Shown in pieces: positions 17,563 to 25,336 of a stretch of DNA of 40,426 nt. A program made the position numbers and the translations under genes. Position 1 is the stretch's first letter. Every line of letters starts with the position of its first letter. Origin of the DNA: Arthrobacter beigongshangensis (GTDB lineage Bacteria > Bacillota > Bacilli > Bacillales_A > Planococcaceae); NCBI RefSeq assembly GCF_016820585.1, contig NZ_JADHDX010000015.1, positions 1 to 40,426 on the forward strand. Direction: 5' to 3'. The notes beneath the pieces were generated by a model. The model searched no databases, was not told the origin of the DNA, and was given only the letters and a program-made list of their open reading frames with translations.

Positions 17563-17871
17563 TTAGTTACCAATCAATTCTAGCGCTCTATTCAACACTG
17601 CTTCTCCATCTAGTCTGCCGTACGCTAGCGTATCAATGACTTCTAACGGTATTCCTACTTCTTCCGTCACTTTCGAAAACTTGTTTTTCAAAAAACGCAT
17701 TTGCGGACCAATTAATAAAACATCTGCCTTTTCTATTTCCTTCATCGCCTTGTCCTGTGAGACTGCCCAAATATTCACTTCAATTCCTTTGTCCTTCGCA
17801 ACCTCCTCCATTTTCTTTACGAGTAAGCTTGTTGACATGCCTGCTGAACAAGCTAGCAATATATTTTTCAT
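17563..17871 (-). CDS. licB: PTS lactose/cellobiose family EIIB component
   Basis: A small cytoplasmic phosphotransfer protein of 102 residues. The phospho-acceptor cysteine is C8 in LLACSAGMSTS, and the P-loop-like turn that follows is typical of EIIB-Lac/Cel proteins. The start at 17871 is set by GAGAGGTG 7 nt upstream; the longer frame to 17949 runs across the promoter and has no ribosome binding site. It is the first gene of the lic operon and lies directly behind a TATAAT box and a cre site. Confidence 0.94.
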   Translation of the reverse strand: MKNILLACSAGMSTSLLVKKMEEVAKDKGIEVNIWAVSQDKAMKEIEKADVLLIGPQMRFLKNKFSKVTEEVGIPLEVIDTLAYGRLDGEAVLNRALELIGN

Positions 17872-17917
17872 CTGTAGCACCTCTCTTTCTTTTGTATGAT
17901 TAGTTGAACATACTTTG

Positions 17918-17923
17918 ATTATA
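17918..17923 (-). promoter_or_regulatory. lic operon -10 box
   Basis: A perfect TATAAT on the minus strand, about 47 nt upstream of licB. The hexamer 17 nt upstream of it, TGTAGT, is a poor -35. A strong -10 with a weak -35 fits an activator-dependent promoter, as expected for LicR control. Confidence 0.6.
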
Positions 17924-17926
17924 GAT

Positions 17927-17940
17927 TGTGAACGCTTACA
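17927..17940. promoter_or_regulatory. CcpA cre site in the lic promoter
   Basis: On the minus strand TGTAAGCGTTCACA matches the cre consensus TGWAANCGNTNWCA at every position. It occupies the spacer between the -35 region and the -10 box, where CcpA binding would block RNA polymerase, so glucose repression of the lic operon is predicted. Confidence 0.8.
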
Positions 17941-18086
17941 ACTACACATACTGTTTTTCCATTACGTGGAGGAAAAGAGTAAGTATTCAAATTTTAAAGT
18001 TGCCAATGAAGGGCTACTATGACACAATAATAACGATTCATAATTCTAAAGCAGTATTTATTTACTAAGATAAGGGGGATTGCACG

Positions 18087-19028
18087 ATGAGATTTGGTAT
18101 CATCGGAACGAATTGGATTACAGATCGATTGATTGAGGCAGCTAACGCGCATCCTGAATTTAGCATTGGTGCAATTTATTCAAGAGCCGAGGAAACCGGC
18201 AAACGTTTTGCAGATAAATACGGAGTCAAAAATGTCTATACTGATATGGAAAAAATGTTTCAAAGTGGGGAAATCGACGCTGTTTATATTGCATCACCAA
18301 ATCTTTTCCACGCGGAGCAAAGTATTCTTGCTATGAAAAATGGCATTCACGTCCTTTGTGAAAAGCCTGCGGTAACATCCGTAGATGAAATGGACGAAGT
18401 CATTCAAGCTGCGAACGAGTACCAAACAACATATATGGAAGCAATGAAGTCAACTGTTACACCGACGTTTCTCAATTTAAAAAAGCATTTGCATAAGATT
18501 GGCCCACTCCGTCGATTTGTATTTCATTACAACCAATATTCTTCACGTTATGATAAATACAAGGATGGAATTATCGAAAATGCCTTCAAACCCGAGCTTG
18601 GCAATGGTGCGAGAACAGATTTAGGCGTCTACACAATTGCACCGTTGATGCATTTAGTCGGTGAGCCGAATTCTGTGCAGAAAAATGATTATTTATTATC
18701 TACTGGTGCGATTGGCCAAGGAAGTATAATTTTGGGCTATGATCAATTTGAAGCCGTTCTGATGTACTCTAAAATTACAGATTCCTATTATCCAAGTGAA
18801 ATTCAAGGAGAAAATGGTGTGGTTGAGATTGATAAAATCAGTGATCCGAGTCAGATTGTCATCAAATATCGCGACGGACAAACTGAGGATATTTCCGTTC
18901 AACATGAATATGATTCCATGTATTATGAAGTAGAGGAATTTATTGCTTGTGTGAAAAATAAGCAGATTGAATCTACGATTAATACACATGCGATTTCTCG
19001 CAGTGTGGCAAAATTACTGGCTCAATAA
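18087..19028 (+). CDS. Gfo/Idh/MocA-family oxidoreductase, YulF-like
   Basis: A probable NAD(P)-dependent sugar or polyol dehydrogenase of 313 residues. The N-terminal Rossmann fold starts MRFGIIGTNWITDRL, and the family-wide catalytic lysine is in HVLCEKPAVTS (about residues 89-99). In the C-terminal domain YMEAMKS and GARTDLGVYTIAPL (the usual D-x-G-x-H helix, here with Tyr in place of His) place it near B. subtilis YulF rather than the classical inositol dehydrogenases. The ATG is preceded by AAGGGGG. It stands alone on the plus strand between the lic promoter and the Rbs-type operon. Its substrate is unknown. Confidence 0.88.
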   Translation: MRFGIIGTNWITDRLIEAANAHPEFSIGAIYSRAEETGKRFADKYGVKNVYTDMEKMFQSGEIDAVYIASPNLFHAEQSILAMKNGIHVLCEKPAVTSVDEMDEVIQAANEYQTTYMEAMKSTVTPTFLNLKKHLHKIGPLRRFVFHYNQYSSRYDKYKDGIIENAFKPELGNGARTDLGVYTIAPLMHLVGEPNSVQKNDYLLSTGAIGQGSIILGYDQFEAVLMYSKITDSYYPSEIQGENGVVEIDKISDPSQIVIKYRDGQTEDISVQHEYDSMYYEVEEFIACVKNKQIESTINTHAISRSVAKLLAQ

Positions 19029-19050
19029 TCATCTTGGATAACAATAAAAA

Positions 19051-19088
19051 AGTCGTTGTGTATGATTGTTAAACTCATACACGACGAC
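19051..19088. terminator. Bidirectional terminator
   Basis: AGTCGTTGTGTATGA pairs with TCATACACGACGACT with one G-T type mismatch; TTTTTT follows the stem on the minus strand. It serves the convergent YulF-like gene and the Rbs-type operon. Confidence 0.85.
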
Positions 19089-19107
19089 TATTTAGATTGT
19101 GCAACTG

Positions 19108-20145
19108 TCATTCAATCCTTACACTATTTCCTGTCTCCGCCGCTTCGATAATGCTCAAGACTACTTTTAACGAGGCTAATGCATCTAGTCCAGTAACAAT
19201 TGGCTCTTGATTCAATCGAACACTGTCGATGAATGCATCGATGACGCCACTATTCATTTGGTTATCATTCGTCTGGATTGTTTCAAGTTGGTAGTTAATC
19301 CTTTCACCACTATTCGTAATCACTTCAATTTGATAGGTAGGATTATTATAAATCTTTAGTATGCCATTTCTGCAGTAAATCGTCGTGCTATTATCTTCTT
19401 CACCATAATATGTCCAAGAAAAGGTTGCTGTGCCGATTCGTCCTCGTTTCGTTTTTAATAGACAGACCATATTGTCACATACTTCTATTGGATTTCCGTC
19501 TATATCTACTTTATCGAGTGCTCCTTCCATAGCACTTACTTGTTCAATTTCATCGTCTAATAAGTATTGCAGTAAATCAATTTTGTGGATGCCTAAATCA
19601 CCTGCCACACCAAAACCCGAACGATCTTTTTTAAAGAACCAAGTGGAGTTTGTTTTATTGACCCCCCATTTCTCCGGTCCTGAATGTCCGAATGTAGTTC
19701 TAAAGGTGAGCACATCACCTAATTGGTTTTTCTCTATTATTTCCTTTGCCATTTGGTGTGCGCGAGTTAAACGCTGATTATGATCTACCATCAGCTTTTT
19801 TCCTGATAAACGTTGAGCTTCGATTATTTGCTCAGCATGCTCAACTGTTAAAGCAATCGGTTTTTCACATAATACATGCTTGCCACTTAGTAATGCTTGC
19901 GAAGAAAAAATATAATGGGATTCGTTTGATGAGCAATCACTAATTACTTGGATTGTCGGATCATTCAGTAGGTCCTCTACTGTATCTGCTACACTTCCCC
20001 CAAATAGATCGGCAAGCACTTGTGCTCGCTCTCTATTTCTATCATAAAAAACAATCTCACTTACATAAGGATTTGCTTCATATTCCGGCGCGTGACGCAG
20101 TTTAGCGATTGAGCCACATCCAATAATCCCAGCTTTTATCTTCAA
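19108..20145 (-). CDS. Gfo/Idh/MocA-family oxidoreductase ending the Rbs-type operon
   Basis: A 345-residue NAD(P)-dependent dehydrogenase. The nucleotide-binding loop is IIGCGSIAKLRH near the N-terminus, and the catalytic lysine is in HVLCEKPIALT (about 91-101). The C-terminal domain carries the unusual motifs DHNQR, GHSGPEKW, STWFFKK and GDLGIHKIDLLQYLL. The same set occurs in the oxidoreductase at 27458-28483, so the two are close paralogues. The TTG start at 20143-20145 is chosen because GGGGAG lies 8 nt upstream; a longer frame enters rbsC. It begins 16 nt after the permease stop, so the imported sugar is its likely substrate or leads to it. Confidence 0.88.
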   Translation of the reverse strand: MKIKAGIIGCGSIAKLRHAPEYEANPYVSEIVFYDRNRERAQVLADLFGGSVADTVEDLLNDPTIQVISDCSSNESHYIFSSQALLSGKHVLCEKPIALTVEHAEQIIEAQRLSGKKLMVDHNQRLTRAHQMAKEIIEKNQLGDVLTFRTTFGHSGPEKWGVNKTNSTWFFKKDRSGFGVAGDLGIHKIDLLQYLLDDEIEQVSAMEGALDKVDIDGNPIEVCDNMVCLLKTKRGRIGTATFSWTYYGEEDNSTTIYCRNGILKIYNNPTYQIEVITNSGERINYQLETIQTNDNQMNSGVIDAFIDSVRLNQEPIVTGLDALASLKVVLSIIEAAETGNSVRIE

Positions 20146-20161
20146 TTGAATCGCTCCCCTC

Positions 20162-21142
20162 TTACTCTCTCTTTTGGAATACGACCGCAACAATAATAAT
20201 CAACCCTTTTACAAAGCCTTGAAGATGCGGAGAAACATCCATTAAGTTCATCATATTATTTAAAATACCTAAAATGAGCACACCAAAAAATGTACCAATA
20301 ATCTTCCCTCGGCCACCTGTCATTCTTGTCCCCCCAATAATAACAGCAGCTATTGCATCCAATTCATAGGACATCCCAGAACTAGAGGAGGAAATAGAGT
20401 TTAAACGTGATGTTTCGATAATTGCGGCTACACTTACTAACAGCCCCGCCAAACTATAGACTCCAATTTTTACACGATCCACTCTAATTGCTGATAAAAG
20501 AGTTGCTTTTTCATTACTCCCAAGGGCATATGCATAACGTCCGAAGCGTGTTTTGTGCATTAAAATATAAACGAGTGCAGTCATGATTAAGAAAAAAATG
20601 ATTGGATATTGAATAATCCAAAGCTTACTGTTAGCAATAAGGGTGAAGTTGGATACCTCCCCTGAAATACTACCTCCATTTGCTATGTATAAGGCAATTG
20701 AACGTGCTGCCGCCATCATGCCTAATGTAGCAATAAACGAAGCAATTTTACCTTTAGCGACCATTAAACCATTTAGAAAGCCTGCAAAAATCCCTACTGC
20801 GAATGCAACTAAAATGGCGATTAAAATGCTACCCGAGGCATTTAATGCGAGTACAGTCATAACACCTGTTAGCGCAAGAACGGAACCAACCGATAAATCA
20901 ATCCCGCCTGAAATCATGACGACCGTCATACCTAATGCGATAATCCCAATGATTGAAACTTGCATTAGTATATTAAATTGGTTATTAATATCGAGAAATC
21001 GAGGACTTATAATAGACGCAGCTATAAAAATAATTAGAAAAGCTATAATTACGCTATACTCTGACCATAACCAAGACAGTCGGCTGCGTAGATTGGACTT
21101 TTCGGATAGTTGATCATGTTCTTTTAATTCGACATTAGCCAA
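20162..21142 (-). CDS. RbsC-type sugar ABC transporter permease
   Basis: Membrane subunit of a CUT2 importer, about 326 residues with roughly eight to ten membrane segments. The family signature GMTVVMISGGIDLSVGSVLAL lies near residues 70-90 and AAVIIGGTRMTGGRGKIIGT near 260-280; the latter is the loop that docks the ATPase. I favour the TTG start at 21142, which overlaps the end of the ATPase gene by 8 nt and has GGGAG about 10 nt upstream, implying translational coupling. The substrate need not be ribose: no ribokinase or RbsD accompanies it. Confidence 0.9.
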   Translation of the reverse strand: MANVELKEHDQLSEKSNLRSRLSWLWSEYSVIIAFLIIFIAASIISPRFLDINNQFNILMQVSIIGIIALGMTVVMISGGIDLSVGSVLALTGVMTVLALNASGSILIAILVAFAVGIFAGFLNGLMVAKGKIASFIATLGMMAAARSIALYIANGGSISGEVSNFTLIANSKLWIIQYPIIFFLIMTALVYILMHKTRFGRYAYALGSNEKATLLSAIRVDRVKIGVYSLAGLLVSVAAIIETSRLNSISSSSSGMSYELDAIAAVIIGGTRMTGGRGKIIGTFFGVLILGILNNMMNLMDVSPHLQGFVKGLIIIVAVVFQKRE

Positions 21143-22649
21143 TGGTATCGAACTCCCTCTTTGAGCCAGTAGCATAACTCATAATTTGGTCCTCTGAAGT
21201 TTCTTCCCCTTTGAATCGAGCTGTAATTTCACCTTGGTACATCACGTGCACATGATGACAAATTTTCAAGATTTCTGGAACTTCAGAAGAAAGGATGATG
21301 ATGCCTTTTCCTTGTTCAGCCAAACTGACAATATGCTGATAAATTTCTCGTTTAGCACCAATGTCAATCCCTTGAGTCGGGTTATCAAAAATCAGGATTT
21401 CTGCATTCACCTCGAGCCATTTTGCAATAATAACTTTTTGTTGATTACCCCCACTTAATTTATCAATCGTGATTTTAGGATTGTGTACTTTAATATTCAA
21501 TTGTTGTTTGTACGACTGGAATTTTTGTTGTTCTCGTTTCTCTTGGATAAAACCAGACTTCTCAAAGTGCCCCATAGAAGATAGACTCATATTGTGCAAG
21601 ACGCTAAGGTCTTTAATAATTGCATTTTCTTTTCTATCTTTTGGGACAAATCCTAAACCTGCTTCTACTGCTTTACTCGGATGATTGATTTTTACGCGCT
21701 GATTATTTATTTTGATCTCACCTGTATATTTTTTCCGATACCCAAATATACTTTCAAATAGCTCGGTTCTTCCGTCACCAGCCAGACCTGTAAAACCAAC
21801 AATCTCACCTTTTCGTACTTGAAAGTTAATATTTTTAAACAACCTGCCACTCGAAAGATTGTTTACTTCAACTAGTATGGGGCCTAATGTATGCGCTTGT
21901 GTAAACCGGTCTTCTGAAACTGATTTTCCGACCATTAATTTTGTAATCGTATCGAGACTTTCACCTTTTATATAGCCGCTTCCAACTACTTCCCCATCAC
22001 GTAATACTGTATAACGATCACAGATTTGCTGAATTTCCTTCAGTTTATGGGAAATATAAATAATTGAAACTCCTGAATCCTTCAGACTTTTCATCAACGA
22101 AAATAAGCGTTCAATCTCATGATCAGCGAGCGCTGACGTCGGCTCATCCATAATAATCAGCTTGGACTTGTGCAGCAAAGCTTTGGAAATTTCAATTAAT
22201 TGCTTGTATGAGGTATCTAAGTTTCTTACGTATTCTTTAGGGTTAATATGAACTCCAAGCTTGGCAATAATCTCGCGTGTCTGCTTACACATTTCCTCTA
22301 CCTTTAGAAAGCCGAGTGGAGAACAAAGCTCCGAGCCCAAAAACATATTTTCATAGACTTTCAAATCTGCAACGACATTTAATTCTTGGTGAATGAAACT
22401 GATGCCCAATTGTTGAGACATTCTAGGATTTATCATTTTTACTTTGTCACCGTTAATCTCAATTACTCCATTATCCGGCTGATGAACGCCACCTAATATA
22501 TTCATCAACGTCGATTTTCCTGCACCGTTTTCGCCAAGTAAAGCGTGAATTTCACCTTGTTCCACTTGTAAAGATACACCCTTTAATACTTGAACATCCT
22601 GAAAGGACTTTTCAATATGGTTCATTGTTAATAAAGAAGAATTCGACAT
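21135..22649 (-). CDS. RbsA-type sugar ABC transporter ATP-binding protein
   Basis: A 504-residue tandem ATPase that powers the CUT2 importer. The first domain has Walker A GENGAGKST, a Walker B ending in MDEPTSAL and a degenerate signature. The second has a degenerate Walker A (GLAGDGRTE), the signature SGGNQQK and a Walker B-like FDNPTQGID. Paired half-degenerate domains are normal for RbsA/MglA/XylG. The start at 22649 has GGGAGG about 8 nt upstream; the longer frame has no site. An extended hairpin separates it from the binding-protein gene upstream. Confidence 0.93.
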   Translation of the reverse strand: MSNSSLLTMNHIEKSFQDVQVLKGVSLQVEQGEIHALLGENGAGKSTLMNILGGVHQPDNGVIEINGDKVKMINPRMSQQLGISFIHQELNVVADLKVYENMFLGSELCSPLGFLKVEEMCKQTREIIAKLGVHINPKEYVRNLDTSYKQLIEISKALLHKSKLIIMDEPTSALADHEIERLFSLMKSLKDSGVSIIYISHKLKEIQQICDRYTVLRDGEVVGSGYIKGESLDTITKLMVGKSVSEDRFTQAHTLGPILVEVNNLSSGRLFKNINFQVRKGEIVGFTGLAGDGRTELFESIFGYRKKYTGEIKINNQRVKINHPSKAVEAGLGFVPKDRKENAIIKDLSVLHNMSLSSMGHFEKSGFIQEKREQQKFQSYKQQLNIKVHNPKITIDKLSGGNQQKVIIAKWLEVNAEILIFDNPTQGIDIGAKREIYQHIVSLAEQGKGIIILSSEVPEILKICHHVHVMYQGEITARFKGEETSEDQIMSYATGSKREFDTIG

Positions 22650-22692
22650 ATGATGCTCCCTCCCATCTATAAATAATAGGAACAACTAGTGT

Positions 22693-22756
22693 TGGCGCCT
22701 TACAAGGGGTTGCCCTAGCTATAGACTAACGGTGAAGCTAGGCACCCCTTGCGCCA
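22693..22756. promoter_or_regulatory. Long intra-operon hairpin between binding protein and ATPase genes
   Basis: TGGCGC...CAAGGGGT.GCC.TAGCT pairs with AGCTA.GGC.ACCCCTTG.CGCCA, a stem of more than 20 bp with small bulges and no T-tract. Such stems after ABC binding-protein genes commonly stabilise the upstream mRNA and raise binding protein over membrane subunits; that role is inferred here. Confidence 0.65.
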
Positions 22757-22798
22757 AAGTGGGTTGAATAAATTCTTTATTTCGAGTCGAATATTTCG

Positions 22799-23752
22799 TT
22801 AAAATTTAGATTCTGGATCGTAATAGTCATCGACATTATCTTTCGTTACTTGTGTAGCGTCAATGATGACCATTGTTTCTCCTGGATCTTCACCCTTCGC
22901 TATTTGCCCAGCAATCTTAATCCCGTCCATGACCATTGTTGGAGAGTATAAAAATGTAGCCTTTATTAAACCATCCTCTTTCATATTGGTGAAAACTTCC
23001 TTAGCTCCAGCTGCACCTGTTATGAATTGGATATCCTCACGACCAGCTTCTTTTATCGCTTGAAGTACACCTAGTGCCATTCCATCATCCTGGGTGAAAA
23101 CAGCATCTATTTCTGGTTGGGCTTGCAATATATTTTGCATTACCGCTAATGATTTTTCAGTTGAAAAATCTCCACTTTGCGAAGCAACGATTTCAATACC
23201 TGGCTCCCCTGCCATAGCTTCTTTAAATCCTTTACCACGTTGTTCCGTTACAGAGCTTGGAGGACCCGTAATTTCAACAACTTTTCCTTTACCGTTTAAT
23301 TGTTCAAGGAAGTATTTACCTGCATTAACGCCAATTCCTTCATTATCACCCTTTACAACGACGGTAGCAGCATCATTTTCTAATTCCCTGTCAATAATAA
23401 CTAATGGAATACCAGCATCCTTTATTTTTTGACCAATTGGAGTTAGTGCCGCCGATTCAATCGGAAGCATCACAATGACATCTACTTTTTGGGCAATAAG
23501 ATCGTCAATATCATTGGCTTGTTTATTTGGATCTGCTGCATTCGTCATGACGTAGTCAATTCCGTCACTTTCTTTCAGCTCTTTCGCCTGCTTTTCGGCA
23601 CTATCGATAAGTGCACCCATCCAGCCATGCGTCGCAGATGGCAAAGAAATCCCGATTTTAAGATTTCCTTCTCCACTATCCCCACTGTCACTACAAGCTG
23701 ATAAAACTACTGCTGTTAGTAAGGCTACACATAAAAAGATTAATTTTTTCAA
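22799..23752 (-). CDS. Sugar-binding lipoprotein, RbsB/periplasmic-binding-protein type 1
   Basis: Extracellular substrate receptor of the CUT2 importer, about 317 residues. It has a lipoprotein signal with a lipobox LSAC near residue 20, then a Gly/Ser/Asp-rich linker and the type 1 binding fold starting LKIGISLPSATHGWMGAL. Aromatic and Asp residues in this opening, and the segment FTQDDGMALGVLQAIKEAG, are typical of pentose/hexose receptors. Two consecutive TTG codons are possible starts; the second is 7 nt from GGAGG and preferred. A perfect match to the cre consensus lies about 40 nt upstream. Confidence 0.9.
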   Translation of the reverse strand: MKKLIFLCVALLTAVVLSACSDSGDSGEGNLKIGISLPSATHGWMGALIDSAEKQAKELKESDGIDYVMTNAADPNKQANDIDDLIAQKVDVIVMLPIESAALTPIGQKIKDAGIPLVIIDRELENDAATVVVKGDNEGIGVNAGKYFLEQLNGKGKVVEITGPPSSVTEQRGKGFKEAMAGEPGIEIVASQSGDFSTEKSLAVMQNILQAQPEIDAVFTQDDGMALGVLQAIKEAGREDIQFITGAAGAKEVFTNMKEDGLIKATFLYSPTMVMDGIKIAGQIAKGEDPGETMVIIDATQVTKDNVDDYYDPESKF

Positions 23753-23789
23753 CAAAATCCCTCCTCTTATTTTATAGGCTCTCCCAAAA

Positions 23790-23803
23790 TGTAATCGATA
23801 TCA
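23790..23803. promoter_or_regulatory. cre/LacI-type site upstream of the binding-protein gene
   Basis: TGTAATCGATATCA fits TGWAANCGNTNWCA exactly and shares the half site AAATGTAATCGAT with the palindrome upstream of the lacI-type gene at 24890. It may bind CcpA, the neighbouring LacI regulator, or both. Confidence 0.6.
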
Positions 23804-23817
23804 TTTACAATTTAAGG

Positions 23818-23863
23818 TTAGCGCTCTAGCATTAACTATTCTTGTTTAATACCAGAGCGCTAA
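23818..23863. terminator. Hairpin downstream of the lacI-type gene
   Basis: TTAGCGCTCT and AGAGCGCTAA form a 10-bp stem, extended inward by ATTAA/TTAAT. It lies just after the regulator's stop codon and before the operator of the transporter operon. Lacking a T-tract, it may be a weak terminator. Confidence 0.45.
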
Positions 23864-23875
23864 TCTTAGTAACTT

Positions 23876-24865
23876 CTATCCTGATGTAGATCCACGAATC
23901 ACCAATTCATGATCTAAAATCACACTTTCTACTCGTTCTCCTTTTATCATTTTTATTAACATGTTAGCGGCGGTTGCTCCCATCTGATACATCGGTTGGG
24001 CAATTGTTGTTAACGTAGGATGTGTCATATTTGAAAAATCAATTTTGTCGAATCCGATGATGGCAATATCATTTGGGACATTCAACCCCATCGCATTTAT
24101 TTCTTTTAATGCCCCAATGGCTAGTAAATCGGATACAGCAAAAATGGCAGTCGGTCGATCTTCCATTGCTAATATTTTCTTCATCGTTTGCTGACCGTAG
24201 TCAAATCCTATCCCTTGATTATGATAGATATAGTCTTCTTTTACTTGAATACCATGTTGTTTTAACGCTTTTTTATATCCCATTTTACGTTGTCTCGCAT
24301 ATAAATATGTTTCATCAGAATTAATTAACGCGATTTTTTCATGTCCAAGTTGAATCAAGTGATTGACTGCTTGATATGCAGCCCCTTCATTATCTATTGT
24401 TACGTAAGGAATACCGCTATCTTCCGAGTATTCACTACATTGGATAATCGCATGCTGCTCAGCTAATTTGGTCAGAGTCTCTATATTGACAGCTGGATCC
24501 ATCGAAATAATGCCATCAGCCATCTTCTTTCGAACCAGATTAAAATAAATATCTTCCCTTGCAGAACTAGAATCCGTTTCACATAAAAGAATATTATGAT
24601 TATGTTGAATTGCTGTACTCTCTATACCTTTAATAATTTCGAAATAAAATGGATTTGAAATCTGTGGGATTAGAATTAATAGTAATCGACTTTCCGAATT
24701 TCTTAAGTTCCGCCCCAGCATACTCGGTTCATAATTTAATTTTTCGATTGCAATTTCTACCTTCGTCCTCGTTTTAGCCGTCACAGAATTTTGTCCATTT
24801 AAAACCCTTGAGACGGTCGCTACAGATACTCCTGCTTCTTTTGCAACTTGCTGAATGTTCGCCAT
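23876..24865 (-). CDS. LacI-family transcriptional regulator of the Rbs-type operon
   Basis: A 329-residue repressor. The HTH (IQQVAKEAGVSVATVSRVLNG, residues 4-24) and hinge (LNYEPSMLGRNLR) precede a periplasmic-binding-protein-like sensor domain (from about residue 60), closest in style to RbsR/CcpA-group regulators. The ATG has AGGA about 9 nt upstream. It lies immediately upstream of the importer genes on the same strand and is preceded by a perfect palindrome at 24887-24906, suggesting autoregulation. The effector is probably the sugar bound by the neighbouring lipoprotein. Confidence 0.92.
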   Translation of the reverse strand: MANIQQVAKEAGVSVATVSRVLNGQNSVTAKTRTKVEIAIEKLNYEPSMLGRNLRNSESRLLLILIPQISNPFYFEIIKGIESTAIQHNHNILLCETDSSSAREDIYFNLVRKKMADGIISMDPAVNIETLTKLAEQHAIIQCSEYSEDSGIPYVTIDNEGAAYQAVNHLIQLGHEKIALINSDETYLYARQRKMGYKKALKQHGIQVKEDYIYHNQGIGFDYGQQTMKKILAMEDRPTAIFAVSDLLAIGALKEINAMGLNVPNDIAIIGFDKIDFSNMTHPTLTTIAQPMYQMGATAANMLIKMIKGERVESVILDHELVIRGSTSG

Positions 24866-24886
24866 CTTGATTGTCCTACTTTCTCC

Positions 24887-24906
24887 AAATGTAATCGATT
24901 ACATTT
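24887..24906. promoter_or_regulatory. Perfect 20-bp palindromic operator upstream of the lacI-type gene
   Basis: AAATGTAATCGATTACATTT is an exact palindrome about 22 nt upstream of the regulator's start. Its 14-bp core also satisfies the cre consensus, so CcpA and the LacI protein itself are both plausible ligands. Confidence 0.75.
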
Positions 24907-24999
24907 TGAATGATAGTATATTAGAAATAATCTGTCAAGTGTTCCGAAATAAGTTGCAAGCCTCACTATAGTCGATAGTAATTAAAGAATTACTATTAA

Positions 25000-25265
25000 A
25001 GTAAATTTCATAATAGAAAAATTAAGAGGATAATACGAACAATGTTGATTTCCGCTTCAGGTGGACGCTTTCCGCGGGCACGGCTTCAGCCTCCTCGTCG
25101 TTTCACTCCTGCGGGGTCTTCAGCTCGCGCTGTTCCCGCTGGAGTCGCCACCTTACACTACAATCAACGAGAGTAATCCGTCATATTGACGAATAATAAA
25201 ATCTTGAAAGTTTAAAATCGTTCGTCTTTACTTGTAGAAGAAGCAATTATGAAATTGACTCATAA
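25000..25265. mobile_element. MITE-like dispersed repeat, copy 2
   Basis: The left end AAATTTCATAAT and right end 25242-25264 (complement ATGAGTCAATTTCATAAT) repeat the terminal inverted repeats of copy 1. The interior shares the TACGAACAA.GTTGATTTCC and CGCTTTCCGCGGGCA segments but then differs, carrying a different GC-rich hairpin region, so it belongs to a second subtype. Its right end runs into the terminator of the 25337 gene. Confidence 0.7.
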
Positions 25266-25312
25266 AAAAGTTATGCAGTATGAGTTCAATCTTCATACTG
25301 CATAACTTTTTT
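25264..25312. terminator. Terminator after the 25337 oxidoreductase
   Basis: AAAAAAGTTATGCAGTATGA pairs perfectly with TCATACTGCATAACTTTTTT around a 9-nt loop. It is a strong rho-independent terminator on the minus strand, nearly identical to that at 26416. Confidence 0.9.
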
Positions 25313-25336
25313 AGTTCGAAAATCTTTAATAATGAA

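Noticed and set aside
7227..17871. A lactose system formed by the lic PTS plus the Leloir genes
   Set aside because: PTS import gives lactose 6-phosphate, whose cleavage yields galactose 6-phosphate for the tagatose pathway and not for galK; layout and LicR match a beta-glucoside PTS better.
19108..24865. A true ribose operon (rbsRKDACB)
   Set aside because: No ribokinase or RbsD; a Gfo/Idh oxidoreductase takes their place, so another sugar or polyol is more likely.
15855..25265. CRISPR array or insertion sequence with transposase
   Set aside because: The repeated segments are few, long, widely spaced and palindromic, with no spacer periodicity, cas genes or transposase frames.
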